This document shows positions 1 to 7,355 of a stretch of 64,000 nucleotides of DNA, in pieces. How positions within the stretch are numbered: the first letter of the stretch is position 1; every line of letters begins with the position of its first letter. This DNA is from Mucilaginibacter sp. MD40 (GTDB taxonomy: Bacteria > Bacteroidota > Bacteroidia > Sphingobacteriales > Sphingobacteriaceae): assembly GCF_002288635.1 (NCBI RefSeq), contig NZ_NRSW01000001.1:2342802-2406801 (forward strand). The letters run 5' to 3'. Both the position numbers and the translations under genes were made by a program. The notes below the pieces were generated by a model. The model did no database searches and had not been told where the DNA came from. It was given only the letters and a program-made list of their open reading frames with translations.

Positions 1-567
1 TATAAAAGCATTAAGATCACTAAGGCGCTCACTTTGCAACATGGGTTATATATCGCATTGGATAAGAAACAAGTGAAAAGGGAACAGCTCAAAGGTGCCG
101 ATAAAGTCAAATATGAATTGTACGACAAGATCAAAGCTGCGAGCAAGCAGGTGAACACTATCGGAGAACTAAAGCAGATATTAGCTAAACAAGGTATTAC
201 AACGCAATACAAGTTAAAAAGCGGTTCGCTGGAGATACAGGGAGTTAGTTTCAGCAAAGGCAAATACACCTTTAAAGGATCTGAAATAGACCGAAGTTTA
301 AGCTATGGTAACCTCGCCAAACAGTTGCAGGAGCAGGCTAAAGAAAAACAAATAGTTGTTCAGCAGCCATCGTTAGCTCAGCAGTTACGGGAGGTGTTAA
401 ATAGCGAACGAGGAAAAGAGCAAGGAAGCGATAGGCAAGCATTGAGCGCAGCACTCGATTTATTTGGACACATGCCGGTAATCTCCACTGACCCCGAACC
501 GCCCCGTAAACGCAGAAAGAAAGGCCAGGGTGAAGATGAAGAACAAAGCAGGGGGATGAAAATTTAA
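1..567 (+). CDS. Relaxase / mobilisation protein, C-terminal part (5' end outside window)
   Basis: The frame is open from the first base and runs to a stop at 565-567, so the gene begins upstream; the TTG at 34 is not a real start. The visible part is the C-terminal tail of what looks like a Bacteroidota mobilisation relaxase. It is rich in Lys and Gln, has no catalytic His motif (that would be N-terminal and out of view), and ends in a very basic/acidic tail (PRKRRKKGQGEDEEQ). A relaxase nicks the element's oriT and is carried to the recipient on the DNA. A second gene follows after 12 bp, as in mob operons. The family call rests on tail resemblance and context only; another DNA-processing protein of a mobile element remains possible. 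Confidence 0.55.
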   Translation, partial: YKSIKITKALTLQHGLYIALDKKQVKREQLKGADKVKYELYDKIKAASKQVNTIGELKQILAKQGITTQYKLKSGSLEIQGVSFSKGKYTFKGSEIDRSLSYGNLAKQLQEQAKEKQIVVQQPSLAQQLREVLNSERGKEQGSDRQALSAALDLFGHMPVISTDPEPPRKRRKKGQGEDEEQSRGMKI

Positions 568-579
568 ACAATTAGAATT

Positions 580-1194
580 ATGAAAAACCACGAAGATAAT
601 TTACAGCAGGAGATTATAGATAGCTTATCGCGTAAGTTCAGTGAGCTTGAAAAGCGACAAAGTAAATTGGAGGCATCAAACCTTGAAGCAATGCCGGAGC
701 AAATCAAGGAGTTAGAAAGATCTATTGCCGAGAACAAAGGAACGAAAACAACAGAACTCAACGATCAGTTAAAGCAATACGGAAATCAATTAGACATATA
801 TGGCCAGCAATTAAAATCCTTTCCAAAGGAAATACCTATCCGCAACAAAATTGAGTTTAATACTAAATCCAAATTTATGGTCAGGGTAATATTGTCTTTG
901 ATTGGGATTTCTGCCGCGTCAGTTGGAATAATTGGCGTTTTGGCGTTCGAGTTAGGTAGTCGGTCTGATTATAAAAACAAGTATAAGATTGTGCAGGGAT
1001 TTTATCCGAGTGTGGCCGGTCAGGTCGATAGTGCATACTCTGTAAACAAGGACACGCTACTTAATCAGGCAGAAATAAATATCGAACATCGAAAAGAAAT
1101 ACTAAATGCGGAATTTGATGCAAAGCAGGCGAAAGAAAAAAATGAGGATGCAAAGCAAAGATTAGAAAAGCTTAAAAAGCGTAAATCAAGGTAA
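580..1194 (+). CDS. Coiled-coil, single-pass membrane protein of the mobile element, function unknown
   Basis: A 204-residue protein beginning 12 bp after the relaxase-like gene, so almost certainly in the same transcript. Residues ~1-85 are predicted coiled coil (Glu/Lys/Gln-rich heptads). A hydrophobic segment at ~105-128 (ILSLIGISAASVGIIGVLAFELG) is a transmembrane helix. Residues ~165-204 form a second charged coiled coil ending in KKRKSR. Such proteins are common next to relaxases in Bacteroidota mobilisable elements, but I do not recognise a named family. A role in mobilisation or membrane anchoring is inference from position only. A rho-independent terminator lies ~40 bp downstream. 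Confidence 0.6.
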   Translation: MKNHEDNLQQEIIDSLSRKFSELEKRQSKLEASNLEAMPEQIKELERSIAENKGTKTTELNDQLKQYGNQLDIYGQQLKSFPKEIPIRNKIEFNTKSKFMVRVILSLIGISAASVGIIGVLAFELGSRSDYKNKYKIVQGFYPSVAGQVDSAYSVNKDTLLNQAEINIEHRKEILNAEFDAKQAKEKNEDAKQRLEKLKKRKSR

Positions 1195-1234
1195 TCTACC
1201 TGATTACTAATTAATCATGGTGCTTGAGAAAAAT

Positions 1235-1261
1235 AAAAGCCGGGCATTGCGCCTGGCTTTT
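1235..1261 (+). terminator. Rho-independent terminator after the mob-like operon
   Basis: An 11-bp stem (AAAAGCCGGGC, one G-U pair) closes a 5-nt loop and runs into TTTT. It lies 40 bp after the coiled-coil gene. Confidence 0.75.
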
Positions 1262-1310
1262 ACCTAATCTTATCACAATCGTCAAGTAATTACATAACGA
1301 CAGTATTTTT

Positions 1311-1344
1311 TAAATAAATATTTCATAGTTGAAATATTTATTTA
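1311..1344. repeat. Perfect 15-bp inverted repeat overlapping the end of the XRE gene
   Basis: The arms at 1311-1325 and 1330-1344 are exact complements (TAAATAAATATTTCA) around the 4-base spacer TAGT. The right arm contains the stop codon of the minus-strand XRE gene. It is entirely A/T-rich and could act as a weak terminator for that gene or as a protein-binding palindrome. Confidence 0.7.
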
Positions 1345-1736
1345 CCTGTTAAAAGATCGTTTTTTTCTTTTTCTGCTTGAACCAGGCGTTCATATAGCTT
1401 CTTGTTTTCCTCTACTAATTCCAGCAGTTTATCTAACGGATTAAACGTACAATGGTAAAATGGGCCATGATTACTACCGTGGAATGTATTATTAAAATAG
1501 TTAACCACGGCTTCTTCAGTAAAGTTCTTTATTGCTTCAGTTGTTACGCCCAATATTTTGGCAATCTTTTCTAATACCTCATCCTCAATAGTTTCGCTCT
1601 GTTCAATCCGCGATATTGCTTGCTGGCTAATGCCTAATTCGGTAGCAAGTGTATCTTGCTTAATACCACGCATTTCGCGAATGCGGCCAATTTTCCTACC
1701 TATATGATTGTTTGAGGGTTTAGCAGAGGTTTCCAT
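1338..1736 (-). CDS. XRE-family helix-turn-helix transcriptional regulator
   Basis: A 132-residue DNA-binding regulator. Residues ~12-68 form a classic Cro/C1-type HTH: IGRKIGRIREMRGIKQ, then TLATELGISQQAISRIEQSE, then a leucine-rich helix IAKILGVTTEAI. The C-terminal third (~95-130) is a short predicted coiled coil (LLELVEENKKLYERLVQAE), probably for dimerisation. The type is common on Bacteroidota mobile elements. It is divergent from the HEPN/SWIM pair and shares the 130-bp intergenic region with it, so it is the obvious candidate regulator of that pair (inference). Confidence 0.85.
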   Translation of the reverse strand: METSAKPSNNHIGRKIGRIREMRGIKQDTLATELGISQQAISRIEQSETIEDEVLEKIAKILGVTTEAIKNFTEEAVVNYFNNTFHGSNHGPFYHCTFNPLDKLLELVEENKKLYERLVQAEKEKNDLLTGK

Positions 1737-1836
1737 AATTCAAATATACAAAGAAATTATAACGGTAAAGATAACGTCGTACCGGGTAAAAAACACACCC
1801 TTTGAGTTCGATACGCAAGCTACCTCGCAGAAATTT

Positions 1837-1863
1837 GATTGAAACGGTCACAAAATTTCAATC
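1837..1863. promoter_or_regulatory. Inverted repeat just upstream of the HEPN gene start
   Basis: GATTGAAA (1837-1844) and TTTCAATC (1856-1863) are exact complements with 11 bp between them. The right arm ends 3 bp before the ATG at 1867. It could be an operator for the divergent XRE regulator or an RNA hairpin limiting translation start. Confidence 0.45.
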
Positions 1864-1866
1864 AGC

Positions 1867-2952
1867 ATGGAAAAAATTAACATTAACGGAACGACAATAG
1901 GAAATCTTACCATATACAGCGATACAGGTAGTATTTCCGTGGATGGTGTCAAACTTGACCCTAATAATTTGAATGATTCCGAATATAAACGGCTCTACGA
2001 ACAGGAGCGGCAGCGAGCACTCGTATTAGAAGCAGCACTCAATCGGGAGTTTCCTATAGAGGACTTGGTCGATGATAGTTTTGCCACAGAAGAACAGGCT
2101 AACGAACTGGAACAATTAATTGAGGCAGTATCGAAAAAATATGAACTATCCCACATCTTTTGTTTTGCCCGGAAAAGTGAATTGGCTAATCATTTCAGCG
2201 TTTTCGTAGATCTCAGTTCCGGTGTAAATATCGATCTGCATTATTTCCTGTTATTTATTACAAAAGGTTCAGAACGGGTAGAACATGAGATACAGGATTA
2301 CGTCAATAACCATTATAAAACTTTCAAAGTAACTGCCATATCTCACAGCTATGAAAATGCCCGAAGCGCCATAGCGCAGGGAAATAGGTTTTTCATTTAT
2401 GCTTTTAAGGGCATATCTCTACACCACGACAGGGAAACATTTCTTGACATCGCGTTGCCGAAGTTAAATCCTGTTAATACGCTTGAAAAAGCGGAAAAGC
2501 GTTTTCATAACCATATCAGGATGGCATCAGGCTTTTTGTACAGCGCATCCGATTGCATACGCAACCAAAAGTTTTTTGAAAATGGTGTTTTCTCTTTACA
2601 TCAGGCAGTAGAGCAGGCTTGCATTACACTTATTAAAGTTCACATGGGCTACCGAATTGATTTGCACAATATTGCAAGGTTAATCGCCCTTTGCAGTTGC
2701 TTTTCAAATAAACCATTACAAGTTTTTCCGGCAAATGATGCTGATTCGGTAAGATTGTTTCAAATCCTACGCGATAGCTATGGCAACGCCCGGTACAAAG
2801 AAGACTTTAAAATTGATGAAGACGATGCAATAATGCTTTTAGAGCGTGTTGCTGCATTTGTAGAACTTGCGGAAAACTTATGCCTTGAATGGATTAACAA
2901 TCTCCGTACAGAGGTTGGAAATAGCAACAACGAAATACAAACCGAAGATTAA
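1867..2952 (+). CDS. HEPN-domain protein with N-terminal nucleotidyltransferase-like region
   Basis: A 361-residue accessory protein. Residues ~1-30 are a short beta-rich segment (INGTTIGNLTIYSDTGSISV). Residues ~80-190 resemble a degenerate nucleotidyltransferase-like fold (alternating beta strands, FSVFVDLSSGVNIDLHYFLLF). Residues ~207-345 match a HEPN helical domain: KAEKRFHNHIRMASGFLYSASD, then FFENGVFSLHQAVEQACITLIK, then LHNIARLIAL. The catalytic Rx4-6H motif of HEPN ribonucleases is not visible (RDSYGNARY has no His), so RNase activity is doubtful. The stop codon overlaps the start of the SWIM gene by one base (TAATG), indicating coupled translation and probably joint function. Fold calls are by eye; HEPN is the more secure of the two. 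Confidence 0.6.
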   Translation: MEKININGTTIGNLTIYSDTGSISVDGVKLDPNNLNDSEYKRLYEQERQRALVLEAALNREFPIEDLVDDSFATEEQANELEQLIEAVSKKYELSHIFCFARKSELANHFSVFVDLSSGVNIDLHYFLLFITKGSERVEHEIQDYVNNHYKTFKVTAISHSYENARSAIAQGNRFFIYAFKGISLHHDRETFLDIALPKLNPVNTLEKAEKRFHNHIRMASGFLYSASDCIRNQKFFENGVFSLHQAVEQACITLIKVHMGYRIDLHNIARLIALCSCFSNKPLQVFPANDADSVRLFQILRDSYGNARYKEDFKIDEDDAIMLLERVAAFVELAENLCLEWINNLRTEVGNSNNEIQTED

Positions 2953-4280
2953 TGATTATGGCTATCAAAAAAAGAAAAGATGCGGTAATCATTCCGTCGG
3001 ATATGTTTTTCTATATCATACCGCTTATCCCATCTCGCCAAAGGTTAACAAGGGAAGACCTCGCAACACATTACGAGCCGCCGAAAGGGCGTAAAGCGTA
3101 CATGGGTAACCATTATAAACTCATTAGCTTTGAAAACAGCATCTTAACAGTTCAGGTGCATCCCAGTGACGGCTCTGAAAATCATTTATACCTGCATGTA
3201 GAACTTGATGAATTGCATGTGGCGTGTACATGCGGTATGCCGGATGATAAACTTTGTTATCATGCCTTTATAGGGCTACATAGCATGTGTTGGCTTACGG
3301 AGGGGTTTAATTTTCAGGAAATTTATTGGCCGGGTTATTATGATAGCGCAAAGGCTAAAAAGTTCCTTGAAATAGAGTTGGGTAAGGAACGAATCAATAT
3401 TTCAGCTAATCCTGATTTTGGCACCTTATACCGCAGCGGATTAAAATTCCCTGATGACCAGCCACCTGCATTGTCAAATCCTACAGATCGAGTGCTTACG
3501 CTGAAACCGGGCGAAACTGCTGTTTATTCCTATGCACTTTGCTTTGCAACGGGACGTTTTCGCAATCGCCATTTCCCGTTGTTATTGCCGTTTTTCGGAA
3601 TAACGAGTAAGGATGGCTCAAAAGTCGTAAGCTTTACGAAATTTATTTTACCTGACAAACTACCTGTTAAATCTAACGGTCATCAATTACAGCAACAATT
3701 AGACAGCTATAGTAAAACTTTGTATGGTATTGTTAGGCCGTTGAGTCTTGCGGAAAACAGAGATTGGACAGCTTGGGATAGTACGAAGCACATTGTTTTT
3801 AAGATGTGGCAGGAGATATTGCCCTTATTAATTGACTACCCATATAATCAAAGCTATCATTTGTATTGGTTGAAATATTTGAGGGAACGACCTATGAAAA
3901 CGCTTATGCAGGGTTGTCGGTACAGCTTAGAACGTCCGTCTTTAACTTTCAACCTAACGTATCATAAGCACTATTTTACCCTGATGGTGGATATAATTAT
4001 AGGTAGCAAGGCAATCAAAGTGGAGCATAAACCTCATTTGTTCGTTTTCGACGAAGAAACAAACACATGCTTTTTAATGAACACTTTGCAGGATGATGAG
4101 CTGTTAATTTGGATGACTGACAACAATAATAAGATTACGATACTAGCCGAGCATTTCCATGAATTTGATAAAGACTTTTTGCGTCAGCTAAGCGATAAGT
4201 ACAGTGTTTTCTTTTCTGAAAGATCGGGTAAGCGGATAGCTTATGATTGCAATTTAGTAAAATCGATTACAGGCGTTTAG
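2952..4280 (+). CDS. SWIM zinc-finger protein, function unknown
   Basis: A 442-residue protein (starts at 2952, or 2958 if the second ATG is used). Residues 92-104 hold a SWIM-type zinc-binding motif, C92-x-C94-x7-C102-x-H104 (CTCGMPDDKLCYH), within the beta-hairpin context SWIM domains have. The rest is mixed alpha/beta with no recognised catalytic motif, signal peptide or membrane helix. SWIM domains bind DNA or protein partners in SNF2 helicases, transposases and recombination factors; here the domain stands with a large unknown C-terminal region. It is translationally coupled to the HEPN gene. A role in element regulation, conflict or defence is inference from the company it keeps. Confidence 0.6.
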   Translation: MIMAIKKRKDAVIIPSDMFFYIIPLIPSRQRLTREDLATHYEPPKGRKAYMGNHYKLISFENSILTVQVHPSDGSENHLYLHVELDELHVACTCGMPDDKLCYHAFIGLHSMCWLTEGFNFQEIYWPGYYDSAKAKKFLEIELGKERINISANPDFGTLYRSGLKFPDDQPPALSNPTDRVLTLKPGETAVYSYALCFATGRFRNRHFPLLLPFFGITSKDGSKVVSFTKFILPDKLPVKSNGHQLQQQLDSYSKTLYGIVRPLSLAENRDWTAWDSTKHIVFKMWQEILPLLIDYPYNQSYHLYWLKYLRERPMKTLMQGCRYSLERPSLTFNLTYHKHYFTLMVDIIIGSKAIKVEHKPHLFVFDEETNTCFLMNTLQDDELLIWMTDNNNKITILAEHFHEFDKDFLRQLSDKYSVFFSERSGKRIAYDCNLVKSITGV

Positions 4281-4567
4281 AAATGCACGGCGGGGAGCGG
4301 TTGCGGCAAACGGCTCCATACTTACGCCGTCAGCCTCACCGCAAGAATAAAGCGCAGTTGCCCTTTAATATAGCCCCTCAGTCACCATGCGCCGCAAAGG
4401 TAGCCCACGCCGGAATAAAACGTCAAGGCTATACAAGCGGGCAATAATGTTTTTGTTTTTCAGCGGCTTGCCCGGCCTTGACATTTTATCCGGCTAAGCG
4501 CTTTTGGTTGCTTACATGGTGATTAAGGGGCAGTGTGTTTTTTAGTACAAAACAATTTGCAATAACA
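4281..4567. other. Non-coding stretch between the SWIM gene and the recombinase gene
   Basis: No convincing gene is present. The short plus-strand frame reaching 4447 is C/G-biased, overlaps the SWIM gene and looks spurious. Base composition is noticeably more GC-rich than the flanks. The right half contains a large nested inverted repeat (listed separately). This could be an old element end, an oriT-like region or an untranslated RNA. Confidence 0.5.
4409..4494. repeat. Nested inverted repeat / long imperfect hairpin
   Basis: The outer arms at 4409-4429 and 4475-4494 pair over about 20 bp with one mismatch and one bulge (GCCGGAATAAAACGTCAAGGC against GCCTTGACATTTTATCCGGC). The inner arms at 4438-4444 and 4468-4474 pair exactly (CGGGCAA / TTGCCCG). 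The centre is T-rich. The structure is too long for an ordinary terminator; an origin of transfer, replication signal or structured RNA are possibilities. Confidence 0.6.
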
Positions 4568-5494
4568 TTATCTAATCCCTTTAAACATTTGATCAATGCA
4601 CTTTTTCTTTTGATCCATGTTAGGGTGAACATATAAATTCAATGTTGTACTTATATTCGAATGCCCTAATAATACACTAACAGTTTTATAATCGCATTTA
4701 CTTTCTATGCACCGAGTGGCAAAACTGTGTCGCAACCCGTGAAACTTAAGTTTAGGCATATTTAATTCCCGCATAAATCTTTGGTAGTAACTACGATATG
4801 TTCTTGGTTCAGTTGGTTTGAGATCGTTTGTCAACATGAAAAATTTTGAATTAACGATTTTTTTCATCGGTTTTAGCATTTTGATCAGGTCTCGATTCAT
4901 CGGAATTTCTCGGATAGAATTCTTGGTTTTAGGGGTGTCGATTAAAATTTCTGTTTTACGTTCACCACCTTCGAGCGTGTAAATACGCTGGATAGTGCGT
5001 CGTACATGTATTATACCATTGTCCGTATCAACGTCGTCCCAAGTCAATGCACAAATTTCCCCGATGCGTACACCTGCACTTAAGCAGATATATATGCCAA
5101 GGTTGCGAAAAGTAAAATGTTGTTGTACATAGCACATTACCTTTTTTTGATCCGCCCTACTAAGGACCTCTATGCTGTTCTTTTCACGTTGTGTAGGGTA
5201 TTGAATATCAAATGGTCGATATTCAATCCACTGATGCTTAGCACCAAATTTTAATGCCATTTTCAATACAATCAAAATGTCTTTAACCGATTTCTGGCTT
5301 AACCCTTCATTTAGTTTTTTGAGCACGAATGCTTGAATTTCTGCCTCAGTCAACTTTAGGTTATCACCAAATGCTGGATTAAGATGATTTTCAATCAATA
5401 ACATGTATGCCGAAAATGTTGATTTCTTGACGTAACGCTTTTTGTCTGCTTTCCATAATTCGATAATTTCTGCGATTTTTTTTGTTTCATTCAT
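4568..5494 (-). CDS. Tyrosine site-specific recombinase, probable hsdS invertase
   Basis: A 308-residue tyrosine recombinase. It has an N-terminal SAM-like core-binding domain (~1-95) and a catalytic domain with the expected residues: R143 (SAGVRIGEICAL), Lys in TPKTKNSIREIP (~189-191), H252-x-x-R255 (HGLRHSFATR), H278 (LLGHSNISTT) and nucleophile Y288. The gene starts 80 bp from the outer inverted repeat at 5574 and lies just outside the segment bounded by the 34-bp repeats, as for recombinases that invert hsdS genes in Bacteroidota and streptococcal type I systems. It could alternatively be the integrase of the surrounding mobile element. Location favours the invertase role, but the sequence alone does not settle it. 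Confidence 0.8.
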   Translation of the reverse strand: MNETKKIAEIIELWKADKKRYVKKSTFSAYMLLIENHLNPAFGDNLKLTEAEIQAFVLKKLNEGLSQKSVKDILIVLKMALKFGAKHQWIEYRPFDIQYPTQREKNSIEVLSRADQKKVMCYVQQHFTFRNLGIYICLSAGVRIGEICALTWDDVDTDNGIIHVRRTIQRIYTLEGGERKTEILIDTPKTKNSIREIPMNRDLIKMLKPMKKIVNSKFFMLTNDLKPTEPRTYRSYYQRFMRELNMPKLKFHGLRHSFATRCIESKCDYKTVSVLLGHSNISTTLNLYVHPNMDQKKKCIDQMFKGIR

Positions 5495-5573
5495 GATGTT
5501 CTTTAGGGTTGTTTTTAAGATTTAATTTTTAGGCAAATAAAATCAACGTAAAGCATTGGAGATAAAAATATCA

Positions 5574-5607
5574 CCAATGTTCCGAATTTGAGATTCCCGG
5601 GATTTGA
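5574..5607 (+). repeat. 34-bp inverted repeat, silent-side copy
   Basis: Identical to the reverse complement of 8477-8510. It encodes N-V-P-N-L-R-F-P-G-F in both copies, the usual start of the first HsdS recognition domain. Identity stops abruptly on both sides, as expected of a recombination site. Confidence 0.9.
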
Positions 5608-6699
5608 GGACGATTGGAAAGCAGATATATTAGGTGAAGTATGTAAAATGCAAGCAGGTAAATTTGTCAGTGCCTCCGAAATACTAGAGAAGGAGCAAGA
5701 TGAATTATTCCCTTGCTATGGAGGTAATGGGTTGCGTGGATATACTAAGTATTATAACCAAAATGGATTATATTCTTTGATTGGACGTCAGGGAGCACTA
5801 TGTGGTAACGTAACTATAGTTGATGGGAAATTTTATGCTACCGAGCATGCTGTTGTAGTTACGCCAGATGAAAGTATCGACACCTTATGGATGTATTATC
5901 TTTTGACTCATCTCAATTTAAATCAATATGCAACTGGAGCGGCCCAACCAGGATTGTCAGTTCAAAATTTGGAAAGAGTCGAGGTGGCGATTCCAAAATC
6001 AAAGACTGAGCAACAAAAAATCTCAGCGATTTTAAGTCTTATTGATCGCCGGATTCAAACCCAAAACAAAATAATTGAGGAATTAGAGACCTTTAATAAA
6101 TCGGTAGTAGATAAATTATTTAACTATAAATTCAATGAAAATCCTGATGCATATTGGAGTCATCTAACCTACGGGGACATATTTGAAGTCCGCACAAAAA
6201 AAATGTAGACATGGCGGTAGAAAATGTATTGTCAGCGAGCCAAGTGCATGGCATGATCGAGCGAAAAGAAATCGATATAGATATCAAATACGATTTGGAT
6301 TCGATTAAGAATTACAAGCTAATTGAGCCAGGAGATTACATTGTACACTTACGATCATTTCAAGGAGGTTTGGCTTTTTCTAGAAAATATGGTATTTGTA
6401 GTCCGGCATATACAATACTCAGGTCCAAATCAACTATCCTATATGGCTTTTGGGAGAATTTTTTCGTATCGGATTCCTTTATTAAATCTTTGAGGTTAGT
6501 TACCTACGGAATTCGTGACGGAAGATCAATTAATATAGAGGAGTTTTTGAAGCTCCCTGTCAACGTTCCTTCTATTGAGAAACAAGCGGAGATTCTTAAA
6601 ATAACATCAGGACTAAAGCAAAAACTTGTACATAACACTCGATTGTTGCGTTTATACATCGATCAAAAAGAATGGTTTTTAAAAGCTCTTTTGGTTTAA
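5588..6699 (+). pseudogene. Silent, frameshifted hsdS cassette (TRD1 + central region + TRD2)
   Basis: The reading frame enters from the 34-bp repeat with no ATG and no promoter, so this is a storage copy. Frame one (to 6208) gives a first recognition domain and central helix (ISAILSLIDRRIQTQNKIIEEL). The second recognition domain continues in another frame (6211-6699) from MAVENVLSASQVHG to FLKALLV. The break is at a run of 8 A at about 6195-6203; 9 A would restore VRTKKNVDMAVEN, a continuous HsdS of normal size. The lesion is therefore a one-base deletion in a homopolymer: decay, reversible slippage or a sequencing error. If switched in, the present version would make a ~220-residue half-HsdS. 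Confidence 0.8.
6058..6078 (+). repeat. 21-bp inverted repeat in the hsdS central region, silent copy
   Basis: Exact inverse of 8030-8050 and encodes TQNKII in both genes. It lies between the two recognition domains, so exchange here would swap TRD2 in frame. It could also simply reflect conserved central-region sequence. Confidence 0.65.
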
Positions 6700-6713
6700 C
6701 TCGGGAAGAGAAT

Positions 6714-7355
6714 AAAACCTTAATTACGGGACTAAGGGATTTGTTATTCAGTAAGCGACTGAGATTTTTGAACAAGAATGGTGATAGTTTTCCTGATTGG
6801 GAAAGGAAAAAATTAGGCGAGGTAACTTTTAAAACTGATTAAAAAAATAAGCTTAACCATAGTTTTCCCGTCTATTCCGTTAGTAATGTTAACGGGTTTG
6901 TGCCACAATCAGAGCAATTTGAAAACATTGACAGCAATGACCGGGGTTACGACACGAGTCTTTACAAAATTGTTGAACACAGTACTTTTGTCTATAATCC
7001 GGCGAGAATAAATGTTGGATCGATAGCTTTTAATGATTCTATTGAAAAAGCTATCGTCAGTTCATTGTATGTGTGTTTCAAAACAAATGGGGACATTGAT
7101 GATTATTTCTTGCAAGACTTTCTTCAAACATCGGAGTTTAAGTCATCTGTACTAGCAAGCGGGGAAGGTGGCGTGCGGATCTACTTGTTCTATGAGAATT
7201 TTGCTGAGATTAAAATTAACTACCCTTCCTACGATGAACAACAAAGCATAACTAATTGCTTATCTAGCTTAAAAAATAAGTTAAAGAACGAAACGCAGAT
7301 TGTCAATGCGTATCAGAGCCAAAAATCTTATTTCTTAAAAGAATTAATCATATAA
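6714..7355 (+). pseudogene. Silent TRD2-only hsdS cassette with an in-frame stop
   Basis: The frame from 6714 (KTLITGLRDLLFSKRLRF) to the stop at 7353-7355 encodes a second HsdS recognition domain (VYSVSNVNGFVPQSEQFENI to FLKELII) plus the end of the central helix. It begins at a 26-bp sequence shared with the expressed gene and has no start codon, so it is a half-gene donor. A TAA at 6840-6842 interrupts it soon after entry into the recognition domain (GEVTFKTD-stop-KNKLNHSF); AAA there would restore it. The 3' end overlaps the 3' end of the expressed hsdS by 8 bp, tail to tail. Confidence 0.75.
6715..6740 (+). repeat. 26-bp inverted repeat, silent TRD2 cassette copy
   Basis: Exact inverse of 7996-8021 and encodes T-L-I-T-G-L-R-D in the same frame in both. 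Recombination between the pair would exchange only the second recognition domain. Confidence 0.85.

Noticed and set aside
4247..4447. 66-codon plus-strand frame after the SWIM gene
   Set aside because: It overlaps the SWIM gene end, has no recognisable protein character, and lies in the GC-rich hairpin region; more likely chance.
4568..5494. Recombinase as the integrase of the whole element
   Set aside because: Not excluded, but its gene start is 80 bp from the hsdS repeat, which favours the invertase role; no attachment site was found next to it.
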